NCBI GenBank assembly: GCA_019637155.1
Contig: JAHBWE010000031.1
Coordinates: forward strand, 1-64,000
DNA: 64,000 nt
Source of the DNA: Labilithrix sp.
GTDB taxonomy: Bacteria > Myxococcota_A > Polyangia > Polyangiales > Polyangiaceae
Reading direction: 5' to 3'
Both the position numbers and the translations under genes were made by a program. Every line of letters begins with the position of its first letter. Within the stretch, counting starts at the first letter, position 1. Positions 1 to 9,923 of this stretch are shown piece after piece. The notes beneath the pieces are model-generated. The model was not told where the DNA came from. It did not search any database and saw only the letters and a program-made list of their open reading frames with translations.

Positions 1-2004
1 CCGGCCGCGAAGCCGCCGCCGCCTGCGTCGAAGCCTGCGCCTCAGGCCGCGAAGTCGGCGCCCGCGAAGCCTGCGGCGAAGAACGCCTCCTCGAAGTCGT
101 CCACGCCGCGAGGGCCGCGCATCCCGGAGAGCGCCGCGCGCCGCGCGATCGCGAGCGGCCCCACCTACGACGAGACCGCGCTCGGCGCCGACACCCCCGA
201 GCTCCGCGCGCTCGCGGCGGCGGAGCGCGAGCTCTTCCCGCCCTCGCAGCGCGACCTCTCCTCGCCGTGGCCGGAGGAGCTGCCGTTCCCGGTCGCCGCG
301 ACCGACGACAAGCCGCGCGTGCACGCGTCCGGTCTCCCGCCCGCCCCGCCGCCGAGCGCGCCGCCGGTCACGTCGGAGAGCGGCAAGGACCTCGCGTGGC
401 TCGCGACGCTGAACCTCCCCGATCTCCCTGTGCGCTGGGACGGGCGCGTGGTGCGGTACCTCGAGTTCTTCAAGGACGATCCGCGCGGCCGCGCGACGTT
501 CACGCTCTGGCATCGCCGCTCGGGGCGCTACATCGCGCAGGTGCGGCGCACGCTCCGGAACAAGAGCCTCCCCGAAGACCTCGCCGCGCTCGCGATGATC
601 GAGAGCGGGTTCACGCCCACCGCGCGATCGCCGGTCGGCGCGCTCGGCATGTGGCAGTTCATGGCCGAGACCGGCAAGATCTACGGCCTCATGCAGGACC
701 GCTGGGCCGACCAGCGCATGAACGTCACGATCGCGACCGAGGCCGCGGCCGATCACCTCTCCGATCTCCATCGCCGCTTCGGGAGCTGGGACCTCGCGAT
801 GGCGGCGTACAACATGGGCTACGGCGGCGTGCTGCAGGCCGTGCGCCGCTACAACACGAACGACTACTGGGCGCTCTCGAAGCTCGAGGGATCGCTCCCG
901 TGGGAGACGACGCTCTACGTCCCGAAGATCCTCGCCGCCGCCGTCGTCTCGCGGAACCTCGCCGCGTTCGGGTTCCAGGACGTGCAGCAGGACGCGGCGC
1001 TCGAGGGCGAGGAGGTGATGGTCGCGCCCGGCACCGCGCTCGCCACCGTCGCGCAGGCCTGCGGGACGACGACGAAGGAGGTCGAGGCGCTCAACACGGA
1101 GCTCCGCGCGTCGCGCACGCCGCCGTCGACCGAGGACTGGCGCGTGCTCGTCCCCGCCGGCAAGGCGGCGGGCTGCAGCGCGAGCCTCGCGAAGGCGCGG
1201 AAGGAGGCGCCGACCGAGCACTACACCGTCCGCTTCGGCGAGACGCTCGAGCAGGTCGCGCAGGCGCGCCGCACCACCGCGGCGAAGCTCGTCGATCTGA
1301 ACGCGATCCAGCCGGGTGAGGTCATCCGCGGCGGCACCGTCCTCATCGTCCCGAAGATGGATCCGAACGCGCCCGCGGTCGCGGACGCGAAGACCGATCC
1401 GAAGAAGAGCGCGTCGAACGACAAGCCCGCCGTCATCGTCCCGCAGGACCTCTTCGTCTACCCCGATCGCAAGCGCGTCTTTTACCGCGTGCAGGTCGCG
1501 GACACGCTGAAGGACGTCGCGACCGCGTTCAAGGTCGGCACCGACGAGCTCCGCCGCTGGAACGACATCGATCCGTCCGCGCGCCTGGTGGAGGGCATGA
1601 CGCTCCAGGTCTTCGCCCCGCCGTCGTGCGACCTCTCGCAGATGGTCGTCCTCGGCGAGAGCGACGTGCACACGATCGTCGCCGGCACGGAGGAGTTCTT
1701 CCGCCACTGGGAGGAGAAGGGCCGCCGCCGCACGGTCGTGACCGCGAAGGCAGGCGAGACGATCGAGCAGATCGGGCGCCGCTTCGGCGTGTCGCCCGCG
1801 CTGATGGAGCGCATCAACCGCCGCGGTCGCCGCGAGACCCTGTCCGAGGGCGAGCGCGTCGTCGTGTGGAGCCCGGGCCCGTCCGCGCCGCTCGCGGCGG
1901 ACGCGCCGCAGCTCGCCGCCCTCGCGAAGCCGCCCGTCGTCCCCGAGCGCACGCCCCCGCTCGACAGCGCCCCCGCGCCGTCGCTCCTCCCCGCGCTGCC
2001 CTGA
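1..2004 (+). CDS. membrane-bound lytic murein transglycosylase, MltD-like (5' end outside window)
   Basis: The reading frame is open from the first base, so the start lies left of the window; an ATG at 319 is only internal. The visible N-terminus is a Lys/Ala/Pro-rich low-complexity stretch. It is followed by a GH23-type SLT domain (about 480-990) with the catalytic glutamate in AMIESGF (codon 601-603) and the family patterns ALGMWQFM and MAAYNMGYGG. Three LysM-type repeats follow, near 1210-1365 (HYTVRFGETL), 1480-1620 (FYRVQVADTL) and 1735-1880 (VTAKAGETI). SLT plus LysM is the MltD architecture: periplasmic cleavage of the MurNAc-GlcNAc bond during wall remodelling, with LysM anchoring to peptidoglycan. 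The C-terminus is Pro/Ala rich. Family assignment is firm; the subfamily is inferred from domain order. Confidence 0.9.
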   Translation, partial: PAAKPPPPASKPAPQAAKSAPAKPAAKNASSKSSTPRGPRIPESAARRAIASGPTYDETALGADTPELRALAAAERELFPPSQRDLSSPWPEELPFPVAATDDKPRVHASGLPPAPPPSAPPVTSESGKDLAWLATLNLPDLPVRWDGRVVRYLEFFKDDPRGRATFTLWHRRSGRYIAQVRRTLRNKSLPEDLAALAMIESGFTPTARSPVGALGMWQFMAETGKIYGLMQDRWADQRMNVTIATEAAADHLSDLHRRFGSWDLAMAAYNMGYGGVLQAVRRYNTNDYWALSKLEGSLPWETTLYVPKILAAAVVSRNLAAFGFQDVQQDAALEGEEVMVAPGTALATVAQACGTTTKEVEALNTELRASRTPPSTEDWRVLVPAGKAAGCSASLAKARKEAPTEHYTVRFGETLEQVAQARRTTAAKLVDLNAIQPGEVIRGGTVLIVPKMDPNAPAVADAKTDPKKSASNDKPAVIVPQDLFVYPDRKRVFYRVQVADTLKDVATAFKVGTDELRRWNDIDPSARLVEGMTLQVFAPPSCDLSQMVVLGESDVHTIVAGTEEFFRHWEEKGRRRTVVTAKAGETIEQIGRRFGVSPALMERINRRGRRETLSEGERVVVWSPGPSAPLAADAPQLAALAKPPVVPERTPPLDSAPAPSLLPALP

Positions 2005-2021
2005 CGCGATAGAATGACCGG

Positions 2022-2993
2022 GTGCGAAGGCTCGCGCCCCTCTTGCTCGGTCTCTCCGCCGTCGCGTGCAACGCGGTCGTGGGCTGGGGCGACCTCACGC
2101 GCGTCCGCGCGTCGGCGGAGGGCGAAGAGGACGGCGGCGACGAGGAGCCGACCGATCCGCAGAAGCCCGACGCCGCGCCGAAGGACGACGCCGGAGGCCC
2201 GCGCTGCGACCCGAACAAACCGTTCGGCGCGCCGGTGCCGCTCGCGGGCATGTCGACGTCGGTGCACGAGACCGGCGCGGCGCTGACGGGCGACGAGCTC
2301 GAGATCTTCTTCCAGCGCACGAGCGGCCTCGACGGCGGCACGATCCTCCGCGCGACGCGGACCTCGATCGACGTGGACTTCGATCCGCCGCAGGAGGTCA
2401 CCGAGCTCGGGACGTCGGGCCTCCTCTACAGCCCCTCCGTCACCGCCGACGGCCTCTCGCTCTTCTACGCGCAGCTCGATCCGCAGAAGGGCTTCCGGAT
2501 CATGAACGCCACCCGCACGACGCGGGGCCGCCAGTTCGATCGCATCCTCGACGTCGCGCGCATCGCCGCCGGCGCGGAGGACACGTTCCCATTCGTCACC
2601 GGCGACGGTCGCGCGCTCTTCTTCACGCGTGACATCGCCGCCAAGCGCGGCCGCATCTTCCGCGCCGAGCGCGACGACCTCGGCGAGTACGTGCAGCCCA
2701 AGCAGGTGGACGAGCTCGCGTCCTCCGCGGCGGAGGAGTCCGTGGCGGTGACGGCGGACGGGCTCCGCGTGTTCTTCGGATCGAGCCGCGCGGGCGGCCT
2801 CGGCGAGATGGACATCTGGACCGCGCGCCGCGACAAGGACACCGACGCGTGGTCGAACATCGAGCTCGTCCCGAACGTGAACACGGCGGAGACGGACTGG
2901 CCGCACTGGGTCTCGCCCGACGGCTGCCGCCTCTACCTGAGCAGCGTCGGCGCGCAGCCCGGCGACATCAAGATCGCGACGCGCCCGCGTTAG
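2022..2993 (+). CDS. PD40/WD40-like beta-propeller lipoprotein
   Basis: Starts at GTG 2022, 17 bp after the transglycosylase stop, so the two are probably cotranscribed. The N-terminus MRRLAPLLLGLSAVACN is a lipoprotein signal with lipobox SAVAC. An acidic linker (about residues 30-65) leads into repeated motifs such as SPSVTADGLSLFYAQ, FPFVTGDGRALFFTR, SVAVTADGLRVFFGSS and WPHWVSPDGCRLYLSS, which are PD40 (TolB-type) propeller blades. No catalytic residues are visible; a binding or scaffold role in the envelope is likely but unproven. The stop overlaps the stop of the convergent porin gene by a few bases. Confidence 0.75.
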   Translation: MRRLAPLLLGLSAVACNAVVGWGDLTRVRASAEGEEDGGDEEPTDPQKPDAAPKDDAGGPRCDPNKPFGAPVPLAGMSTSVHETGAALTGDELEIFFQRTSGLDGGTILRATRTSIDVDFDPPQEVTELGTSGLLYSPSVTADGLSLFYAQLDPQKGFRIMNATRTTRGRQFDRILDVARIAAGAEDTFPFVTGDGRALFFTRDIAAKRGRIFRAERDDLGEYVQPKQVDELASSAAEESVAVTADGLRVFFGSSRAGGLGEMDIWTARRDKDTDAWSNIELVPNVNTAETDWPHWVSPDGCRLYLSSVGAQPGDIKIATRPR

Positions 2994-4417
2994 AACTTGT
3001 AGTTCACGCCGACGCCGAGGATGAGCGCGCGCGCGGCGTAGAGCCCGCCGTTGATCTTCTCGGTGTCGGTCGGGTTGCCCTTCACCGGGTTGACGCGCGG
3101 GACCTGCGCCTCGGCGGGATCGACGCTCGTGCCGTTCAGGAGCGCGAGGGCGGCGAGGGCGTCCATGCGCCAGTGCTGCCCGATGTGGAGGCCGCCGCCG
3201 ACGCTCGCGACGACCTTGTCCGCGTCGTACGTCTGCGGCGCGACCCACGCCCGCGGCACGCCGCTCGTCTCGTACGAGATGCCGGCGCGGAGGTCGATCC
3301 AGTACTCCTTGAGCAGGTTCTTCAGCGAGTACTCGGTCCCGAGGCGGATCGAGTTCGAGTCCTGGAAGTTCTTCGGCAGCGAGATCGGCGCGACGCCGAA
3401 GGGGCTCGGGAAGCCGGTGATGTCGTGGAGCTTGATGTTCGAGGGGCGGATGTCGATCGAGTCGTGCATGCTCCAGAACTCGCGGACGTAGGCGAGCTCG
3501 ATGCGGAGGCGCGACGCGTCGCCGAAGTCGGTGCGGAGCTCGGCGCCGACGCGCGCGACGGCGGGGAGCACGAAGCGGACGTTCGCGTCCTCGCCGACCT
3601 GGCGCGCGTTGTCGAAGGGCGCGGCGGTCGGGAGGCGGACCTTGATCTTCGCCGGCGCGTTCACCCAGAACGGCAGCTGCCCCGAGACGCCGAGGCGCAG
3701 GTACTTCGACGGCTCCGCGATCATCCCGAGGTTGCCGCTCGGCGAGACGATGGGGCCGACCGCGAGCTGGCTGAAGGCGTCGTACTGCGGGTCCTCCGGC
3801 GCGCCGATGAGGCGATCGGGCGGGCTCGCGCTGAACACCGTCGTCGCGTTGAAGTTGCCGACGAGCGCCTGGAGGCCGAGGCCGACGCGGAACTGCTCGA
3901 TCGGCTTGTAGGCGAAGTAGCCGCCCGCGACGACGAGCGCCGAGCCCTCGAGCGAGACGAGCGAGTACCGCGAGGGGGCGGGCTGCCCGTTCACGTTGAG
4001 CGGGTAGCTCGCGATCGCGGTGTACGGCGCGAAGATGCCGATCGCGGCGGTGTACTCCTTCTCCTTCCCGAAGTTGTAGGAGCCCGCGATCGTGGGGATC
4101 GGCAAGAACGGCGAGCTGCCCTTCACCTGCGGGAAGTCGATCTGCCGCACCGTGCCGCCGGCGTCGGTGACGAGCGTGCTGCGCGTGTACTCCGCGCTGA
4201 AGTTGAGCCACGAGAAGTCGACGAGGACGCTGGAGCCCGCGTCGGCGAGGCCGGCCGGGTTGTACCAGATCGCCCCCAGGTCATCGGCGCCGGCGACGAA
4301 CGCGCCCCCGCGTCCGAGCGGACGAACGCCGCGATCGGTCATGAACAGACCGCCCGCCTGCGCGCTCGACGAACCGAGCAGCACCGCGACGCCGAGAAGG
4401 AAGCTCCGGGACCTCAC
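2990..4417 (-). CDS. outer-membrane transport protein, FadL/OMPP1/TodX family
   Basis: 475 residues, GTG start, signal peptide ending near SSSAQA-GG. The mature N-terminus carries the FadL hallmark GRGGAFVAGADDLGAIWYNPAGL (given here by key residues: N-terminal hatch plus the NPA motif), and the remainder alternates short beta strands typical of a 14-strand barrel, ending in aromatic VNYKF as OMPs do. FadL relatives carry long-chain fatty acids or other hydrophobic compounds across the outer membrane. Substrate cannot be read from sequence. The gene is convergent with the PD40 lipoprotein and lies 19 bp downstream of the large lipoprotein gene on the same strand, suggesting an operon. Confidence 0.88.
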   Translation of the reverse strand: MRSRSFLLGVAVLLGSSSAQAGGLFMTDRGVRPLGRGGAFVAGADDLGAIWYNPAGLADAGSSVLVDFSWLNFSAEYTRSTLVTDAGGTVRQIDFPQVKGSSPFLPIPTIAGSYNFGKEKEYTAAIGIFAPYTAIASYPLNVNGQPAPSRYSLVSLEGSALVVAGGYFAYKPIEQFRVGLGLQALVGNFNATTVFSASPPDRLIGAPEDPQYDAFSQLAVGPIVSPSGNLGMIAEPSKYLRLGVSGQLPFWVNAPAKIKVRLPTAAPFDNARQVGEDANVRFVLPAVARVGAELRTDFGDASRLRIELAYVREFWSMHDSIDIRPSNIKLHDITGFPSPFGVAPISLPKNFQDSNSIRLGTEYSLKNLLKEYWIDLRAGISYETSGVPRAWVAPQTYDADKVVASVGGGLHIGQHWRMDALAALALLNGTSVDPAEAQVPRVNPVKGNPTDTEKINGGLYAARALILGVGVNYKF

Positions 4418-4436
4418 GCCTCCCGGCAGCGTACCG

Positions 4437-7400
4437 TCACTTCAGGCCGTTTCGTACGACTTCGTAGAACTGCTCGAGGCCGCGCTGCGGGTCGACGAGG
4501 AACTCGACGACGTTCTTGCTCATGTTCGCGTAGTCGGGCTGGCGGAGCGTGCCGTCGTACGGCTGGGTGGGGTCCTCGCGGTTCACGTCCGCGACGACGT
4601 CGATGATCACCTCGAGCGGGGTCTGGCCCTTGAAGTCGCCGTCCTTGATCGGCGTCACGACGCGCGCGAGGACGGAGGCGATGACCTGGTTCGGGTCGAC
4701 CTCGTTGCGGCAGATCTCCTTGCCGTCCTTGTCGAAGTACTTGCCGCTCATGCGCGCGAGGAGCGCCATCTGCGCGTCGACGAGGCTCTTCTCCTTCACG
4801 CGGCCCTTGTCGTCGTAGGTCGAGCCGTCGACTGCGGCGGCGGCGACCTTGAGCAGCGGGATGAGGTTCTCGTCGTCGCGGAGGATCTGGAGCATGTCGT
4901 TCGTGGAGGCGAGGACGCTCCCGAGCGCGTCGTTCTGCGACGCGGCGTCGACGAGGTACTCCATCATCCGGTTCATCTCGCGGCGCGCCTCGGGGTCCTT
5001 GCGCATCGCGTCCATGACGTCGATGCCCGTCGTCGCGAGCGGGCCCGCGAGCGAGTCGGAGGCCTTCTCCACGAGCTCCTTGCGCGCCCACTCGCAGGTG
5101 GGGTGCGCGACGTTGTCGTCGAGCGGCGCGGCGAACGTGTTGGGGCAGTGTGCCCAGAGCTGCGAGCGCAACAGGTCGAGGATGACCGGCGTCATCTTCG
5201 GGATGCTCGGGTTCTTGAAGGAGCTGTTCGACTTGATGCCGCTCACGCCGAGGAACTGGTCGACGAGCTGCGAGCGCGCGCGCCGCCACCCCGCGCGGCG
5301 CTCCTTGTCGTTCGGGTTCTGCTCCTCGTACTTGTCGAAGGCGAGGTCGATGCCGAGGAGCGCGTTGGTGAGGAGGTAGGCCGGCGTCACCTGCGGCACC
5401 GTCGTGCCGTCGTTGCGCGTCGTCGTGACGTTGCCGGCGCGGTCGGTGAGCCGCTGCGCCTTCGCGCGGTCGGGGTCGAGCAGCGCGCGCGTGGCCGCGG
5501 CGGCGACCTGGATGCCGGAGAGGAGCTCGACCTGGTTCTCCGGGCAGACGCCGCCCTCGCCGGGCTGGACCTTGCAGGTCTTCACCGTGAGCGTCTCGAG
5601 CGCCTTCGTGAGCTCGCCGAGCGCGGGGACGACGTCGCCGCCGAAGGCCTCGGAGACGACGCCTTCGTAGCTGACCATGTCGTCGCGCGGGCAGTCCTTG
5701 CCGCCGGGAAGCTTGCACTCGCCGACCGACGCGTCGGGCCCGGGGAAGTGCTTGTAGAGCGAGGCGGAGAGCTCGAGGAAGAGGTCCTCGCGGCCGTGCG
5801 CGACGAAGGCGCTCACGAGCGGCTTGATCGCGTCGTAGAAGCCGAAGCTCTCGAGCGGGAAGAGCCCGTCCGGGTTGCGCTGCTGGAGCCACTCGCCGTC
5901 GGCGCAGTTGCGGAGGCCGCGGACCTTGCCGTCGGGGCGCGCGTCCTTCGCGTCGGGGGCGGGGTCGTCGATGATGCGCTCCGGGCACGCCGCGGTGCCC
6001 ATGAACTCGCCCTGGAGGTCCTTGATGAAGGTGTTCGACTTCTGGTTCTTCGTGTCGTTCTCGAGGTCGAAGAACACGAGGCGGTTCAAGAAGCGCGGCG
6101 TCGGGGCGATCGCGGTGCCGAAGCCGAGGACGCCGCCGCCGGTGGGGTACATCCCGAGGATGCCGGCCGAGGCCTCGATGAGGCTCCCGGACGACGCGGC
6201 CGAGAGCACGCTCTTCCGCATGAAGATCGTGCCCGGGCGGGGGTCCACGTTCGCGGGCGCGTTGTGGTAGCCGTCGCCGATCGAGTCGACGTAGAAGACG
6301 CCGAGGTCGTCGATCTTGAAGACCTCGCACTCCTTGAAGGTGAGGAACGGGATGTCGGGGAGGCCGTCGACGTGGAGCTTCGCGTCGGGCTTGTTGCACG
6401 CCGCGACCCCGACCGTGTCGCTCACGGTCTTGAGGAACTGCATCAGCGCGCTGCGGTTGTCGCCCGTGATCGGCGCGCCGCGGTCGACCGGCGTCTTCGG
6501 GTCGCTCTTGCTCTTGGTCGTGAGGTTGAGCGCGGGACCGTTGATGTCGTCCCGGTCGTAGGTCATGTGGTCTTTGAAGCTCGCGAACTTCGAGAAGATG
6601 ACGCCGAGGTTCTGCGACTCGGGCGCGGCGAACGCGGCGAGCACGTCCTCGAGGAGGCCCGGCTCCTTCACGAGCTTCGCCATGATGTCGAGCTGCTCGT
6701 CCCAGAACGTGGACTCGCGCGGGATCTTCGCCTCGTCGTGCTTCTGTGCGATGTCGAAGGCGGTGTTGATCGCGCCGGTGACGCGCGCCATCTCGCGGCT
6801 CTTCGTCGTGAAGAGCTCCCGCGACATCGAGAGCGTGAGGTCGGCGGTCTGGTCGCCGAGGATCGTGCCGAGCGCCCACATGACGTCGAGCATCGGCGAC
6901 TCTTTCGTGCGGATGCCGTCGTAGGACACCTGCACGCCGTCGGCGTACGTCTTCGTCCGCGTCTCGCGCGGGCCCATCATGATCGGCAGGCCGCCCATCA
7001 TGTCCATGAGCGTCTCGTGCTTCGCAGCGGGGTCGCTGTTCACGAGCGGCTTCATGTCCTTCATCATCTGCGCCGCGAACGTGCGGCTCGTGTCGATGTA
7101 GTCGTAGAGCAGGCCGCCGCCGGCGATCGCGCGGCCTTGCCCGTCGCGCGAGAACTCGGGGCTGCCGGCGAAGGCGAAGGGGGACGGGGCGAGCGAGCCG
7201 TTCGCGGTCTTGAAGTTGCCGACCTCGTCGACGTCGGGCAGCCCGTCGTCGTTCGCGTCGAGGAAGGGGGCGGGGACCTCGCCGTTGCGGACGCGCGCGT
7301 AGCCCCGCGAGTCGCGGCGGACGATGAAGCGGGAGGGGCCGTTCACGAACGCGTCGTCGTCCGTGAAGAGGACCTGCTGCAGCATCTCGATGTTGTCGCG

Positions 7401-8462
7401 CGGGCGCGAGATGAAGACGCGCCCGGTCGGGTCGGGCCGCGTGACGAGGGGCGGGAGCGGGTCGTCGGGCTTCACCGCGAGGAGCTCCTCGTGCGCGACC
7501 TCGAGCATCTTGTTGAACGCCGCGTTCGCGGGGCCGGCGATCGGGACGCGGTTGCCGTCGGCGTCGCGCTGCGGGTTCAGCTCGTACGGCTTCGAGTCGG
7601 CGGAGAGGAGGCGGAGGCTCGCGTTCGAGAGCTCGCGGAGGTGGGGGTACGCGACCATCGGCCGCGCGACGCCGAGCGCGGTCTCGATCGGGCGGTAGCC
7701 CTGGCGCGCGCTGATGCGCTGCCACGCCTTCTGCGCCTCCTCGTCCTTCTGGAACACGTCGACGACGCGCGCGAGCGAGGACGTCGACTGCGGGAGCGTC
7801 CCGTCGGTGTACAGCTCGCCCATGCGGCCGAGCATGTCGGCGAGCTGCTCGGTGAGGAGCCCCTCGCCGCTCTTCGCCGGCGCGTCGCAGCTCTTCGTCG
7901 GGTCGGCGTGGTCGAGGTCCTTGATCGGGATCTTCTCGTCGGCGGGGAACGTCGCGTCGAGCGCGCGAATGAGGTCGTCGCGCCGCCGCGCGAGCGCCTC
8001 GATCTTCCCGCACGCGCGATCGCGATCGACGCGCTGCTTCTCGACCGAGACGGGCTCGCCCTTCGTGTTGACGGCGCCCTCGGTCAGCGGGGGCAAGAGC
8101 GTGCGATCGACCTTGTCCGCGAACTCGCCCCCGGCCGGCTTGTGACAGACGCTACGGAACGACGCGCCGGTGAGGTCTTCCCGCAGCGCCTGCGCCGCGA
8201 CGCGGTCGCAGAGGACGCCGTACATCTCCTGCCCCACCGACCCCCGCGCCGGGAGCTCCCGCGTCGTGTCGAACTCGTGGCACGCAGGCGCGACCGTCGC
8301 GACGAGGGCGATGCCGACGACGCCGAGGAGGCTGACGCGCCGCGCCGTCGTTCGTGCCCCATGGGTATCCGAATCGGGATGACTGGAGGATCCGTTCTGA
8401 TCCAGATCACATCGGGTAGAGTCGGGGGACTCTGGTTTTGCGGCGTTCGGACTCCGTCGCAT
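4437..8462 (-). CDS. very large hypothetical lipoprotein (about 1340 residues)
   Basis: Start taken at ATG 8462, with a TTG just before it. A hydrophobic segment with lipobox-like VAPAC occurs only about 45 residues in, so the N-terminal extension is unusual; I found no in-frame ATG, GTG or TTG closer to the signal. The body is soluble with few Cys; a DANDDGLPDVDEVG stretch near residue 390 resembles a calcium-binding type-3 repeat. No enzyme family is recognised. It is divergent from glmU with only 36 bp between the two start codons, so the promoters must overlap or sit inside coding sequence. It lies upstream of the FadL-type porin on the same strand. Likely an envelope protein; function unknown. 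Confidence 0.7.
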   Translation of the reverse strand: MRRSPNAAKPESPDSTRCDLDQNGSSSHPDSDTHGARTTARRVSLLGVVGIALVATVAPACHEFDTTRELPARGSVGQEMYGVLCDRVAAQALREDLTGASFRSVCHKPAGGEFADKVDRTLLPPLTEGAVNTKGEPVSVEKQRVDRDRACGKIEALARRRDDLIRALDATFPADEKIPIKDLDHADPTKSCDAPAKSGEGLLTEQLADMLGRMGELYTDGTLPQSTSSLARVVDVFQKDEEAQKAWQRISARQGYRPIETALGVARPMVAYPHLRELSNASLRLLSADSKPYELNPQRDADGNRVPIAGPANAAFNKMLEVAHEELLAVKPDDPLPPLVTRPDPTGRVFISRPRDNIEMLQQVLFTDDDAFVNGPSRFIVRRDSRGYARVRNGEVPAPFLDANDDGLPDVDEVGNFKTANGSLAPSPFAFAGSPEFSRDGQGRAIAGGGLLYDYIDTSRTFAAQMMKDMKPLVNSDPAAKHETLMDMMGGLPIMMGPRETRTKTYADGVQVSYDGIRTKESPMLDVMWALGTILGDQTADLTLSMSRELFTTKSREMARVTGAINTAFDIAQKHDEAKIPRESTFWDEQLDIMAKLVKEPGLLEDVLAAFAAPESQNLGVIFSKFASFKDHMTYDRDDINGPALNLTTKSKSDPKTPVDRGAPITGDNRSALMQFLKTVSDTVGVAACNKPDAKLHVDGLPDIPFLTFKECEVFKIDDLGVFYVDSIGDGYHNAPANVDPRPGTIFMRKSVLSAASSGSLIEASAGILGMYPTGGGVLGFGTAIAPTPRFLNRLVFFDLENDTKNQKSNTFIKDLQGEFMGTAACPERIIDDPAPDAKDARPDGKVRGLRNCADGEWLQQRNPDGLFPLESFGFYDAIKPLVSAFVAHGREDLFLELSASLYKHFPGPDASVGECKLPGGKDCPRDDMVSYEGVVSEAFGGDVVPALGELTKALETLTVKTCKVQPGEGGVCPENQVELLSGIQVAAAATRALLDPDRAKAQRLTDRAGNVTTTRNDGTTVPQVTPAYLLTNALLGIDLAFDKYEEQNPNDKERRAGWRRARSQLVDQFLGVSGIKSNSSFKNPSIPKMTPVILDLLRSQLWAHCPNTFAAPLDDNVAHPTCEWARKELVEKASDSLAGPLATTGIDVMDAMRKDPEARREMNRMMEYLVDAASQNDALGSVLASTNDMLQILRDDENLIPLLKVAAAAVDGSTYDDKGRVKEKSLVDAQMALLARMSGKYFDKDGKEICRNEVDPNQVIASVLARVVTPIKDGDFKGQTPLEVIIDVVADVNREDPTQPYDGTLRQPDYANMSKNVVEFLVDPQRGLEQFYEVVRNGLK

Positions 8463-8498
8463 CAAGACACCCTCTCTTCACCAAGCGAAAGACGCGCC

Positions 8499-9923
8499 AT
8501 GTTCGAGAAGACGACCGCCATCGTGCTTGCCGCGGGGCAGGGCACCCGCATGAAGAGCTCGTTGCCGAAGGTGATGCACACGGTGGCGGGTCGGCCCCTC
8601 GTTCATTATCCCGTACGCGCGGCGCTCGACGCCGGATGCGCGAACGTCGTCGTCGTCGTGGGACATGGCCGGGAGCAAGTCGAAGCATATCTGGCAAAGG
8701 CGTTCGGATCGAACGTCACGACGGCGGTGCAGAAAGAGCAGCGGGGGACGGGGGACGCGGCGAAGGCGGGGCTCTCCGGCGTCGGCACATCGTGCGAGCG
8801 CATCCTCCTTTTCTACGGCGACGTCCCGATGCTCCGGGCGGAGGACATCGGGCCGGTCGCGAAGAAGCTCGACGAGGCGCCGGACGCGGCGGTCGCGATG
8901 GCGACGTGCACGATCGACGATCCCACCGGCTACGGCCGCGTTCTCCGCGACGCGAAGGGCGAGATCGTCGAGATCCGCGAGCACCGCGACCTCGAGACGG
9001 ACGCCGAGAAGGCGACGAAGGAGTGGAACCCCGGCATCTTCGCCGCGAGCCGCGCCTTCTTCGAGGAGGCGCTCGCGACGCTCGAGCCCAACAACGCGCA
9101 GGGCGAGTACTACCTCACGGACATCGTCGCGTACGCGATCGAGAAGGGGAGGCGCGTCGTCGGCGTGCACTCCGACGCGGCGGTGATGGACGGCGTCAAC
9201 GACCGCCACCAGCTGGCGCAGATCGACCGCGCGATGGTGGAGCGCATCGTGAAGAAGCACCGCGTCGCGGGGGTGACCATCCGCGACGGCGCGCGCATCG
9301 AGGACGGCGTGACGATCGAGCAGGACGCGACGATCGAGAGCTTCGCGGTCCTGCGTGGAGAGACGAAGATCGGCAAGGGCGCGCTCGTCGACGTCGGCTG
9401 CGTGCTCACGAACGCGGTCGTCGACGCGGGCGCGGCGCTCAAGCCGTACAGCGTGGTGAGCGACGCGGTGGTCCGGACGCGCGCGCAGGTCGGGCCGTTT
9501 TCGCACTTGCGTCCCGAGAGCGAGGTCGGGGAGGAGGCGCACGTCGGCAACTTCGTCGAGCTGAAGAAGACGCGGCTCGACAAGGGCGCGAAGGCGAACC
9601 ACCTCGCGTACCTCGGCGACGGCTTCGTCGGCGAGGGCGCGAACATCGGCGCCGGCACGATCTTCTGCAACTACGACGGCTTCTCGAAGCACGTCACCCG
9701 CATCGGCAAGGGCGCCTTCATCGGCTCCGACTCGCAGCTCGTCGCCCCCGTCACGATCGGCGACGGCGCCTACGTCGGCACCGGCACCACCGTGACGAAG
9801 GACGTCCCCCCCGACGCCCTCGCGATCGGCCGCGCGAAGCAGGAGAACAAGGAAGGCTACGGCCCCCGCCTCCGCGCCCGCTTGAAGGCGGAAAAGGAAG
9901 CCCGCGCCGCAAAGAAGACCTGA
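8499..9923 (+). CDS. glmU: bifunctional GlmU: GlcNAc-1-P uridyltransferase / glucosamine-1-P acetyltransferase
   Basis: 474 residues from ATG 8499. The N-terminal nucleotidyltransferase domain (1-230) has LAAGQGTRMKS and the PKVMH lysine, plus the uridyl-binding YGDVPML (metal Asp). A left-handed beta-helix of hexapeptide repeats follows (about 250-455) with the acetyltransferase signatures LRPESEVGE, VGNFVELKK and NHLAYLGD, the catalytic histidine lying in the last. It makes UDP-GlcNAc for peptidoglycan and LPS in two steps. The downstream murA uses that product, so the pathway context fits. The reading frame extends far upstream, but homology begins at this ATG. Confidence 0.97.
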   Translation: MFEKTTAIVLAAGQGTRMKSSLPKVMHTVAGRPLVHYPVRAALDAGCANVVVVVGHGREQVEAYLAKAFGSNVTTAVQKEQRGTGDAAKAGLSGVGTSCERILLFYGDVPMLRAEDIGPVAKKLDEAPDAAVAMATCTIDDPTGYGRVLRDAKGEIVEIREHRDLETDAEKATKEWNPGIFAASRAFFEEALATLEPNNAQGEYYLTDIVAYAIEKGRRVVGVHSDAAVMDGVNDRHQLAQIDRAMVERIVKKHRVAGVTIRDGARIEDGVTIEQDATIESFAVLRGETKIGKGALVDVGCVLTNAVVDAGAALKPYSVVSDAVVRTRAQVGPFSHLRPESEVGEEAHVGNFVELKKTRLDKGAKANHLAYLGDGFVGEGANIGAGTIFCNYDGFSKHVTRIGKGAFIGSDSQLVAPVTIGDGAYVGTGTTVTKDVPPDALAIGRAKQENKEGYGPRLRARLKAEKEARAAKKT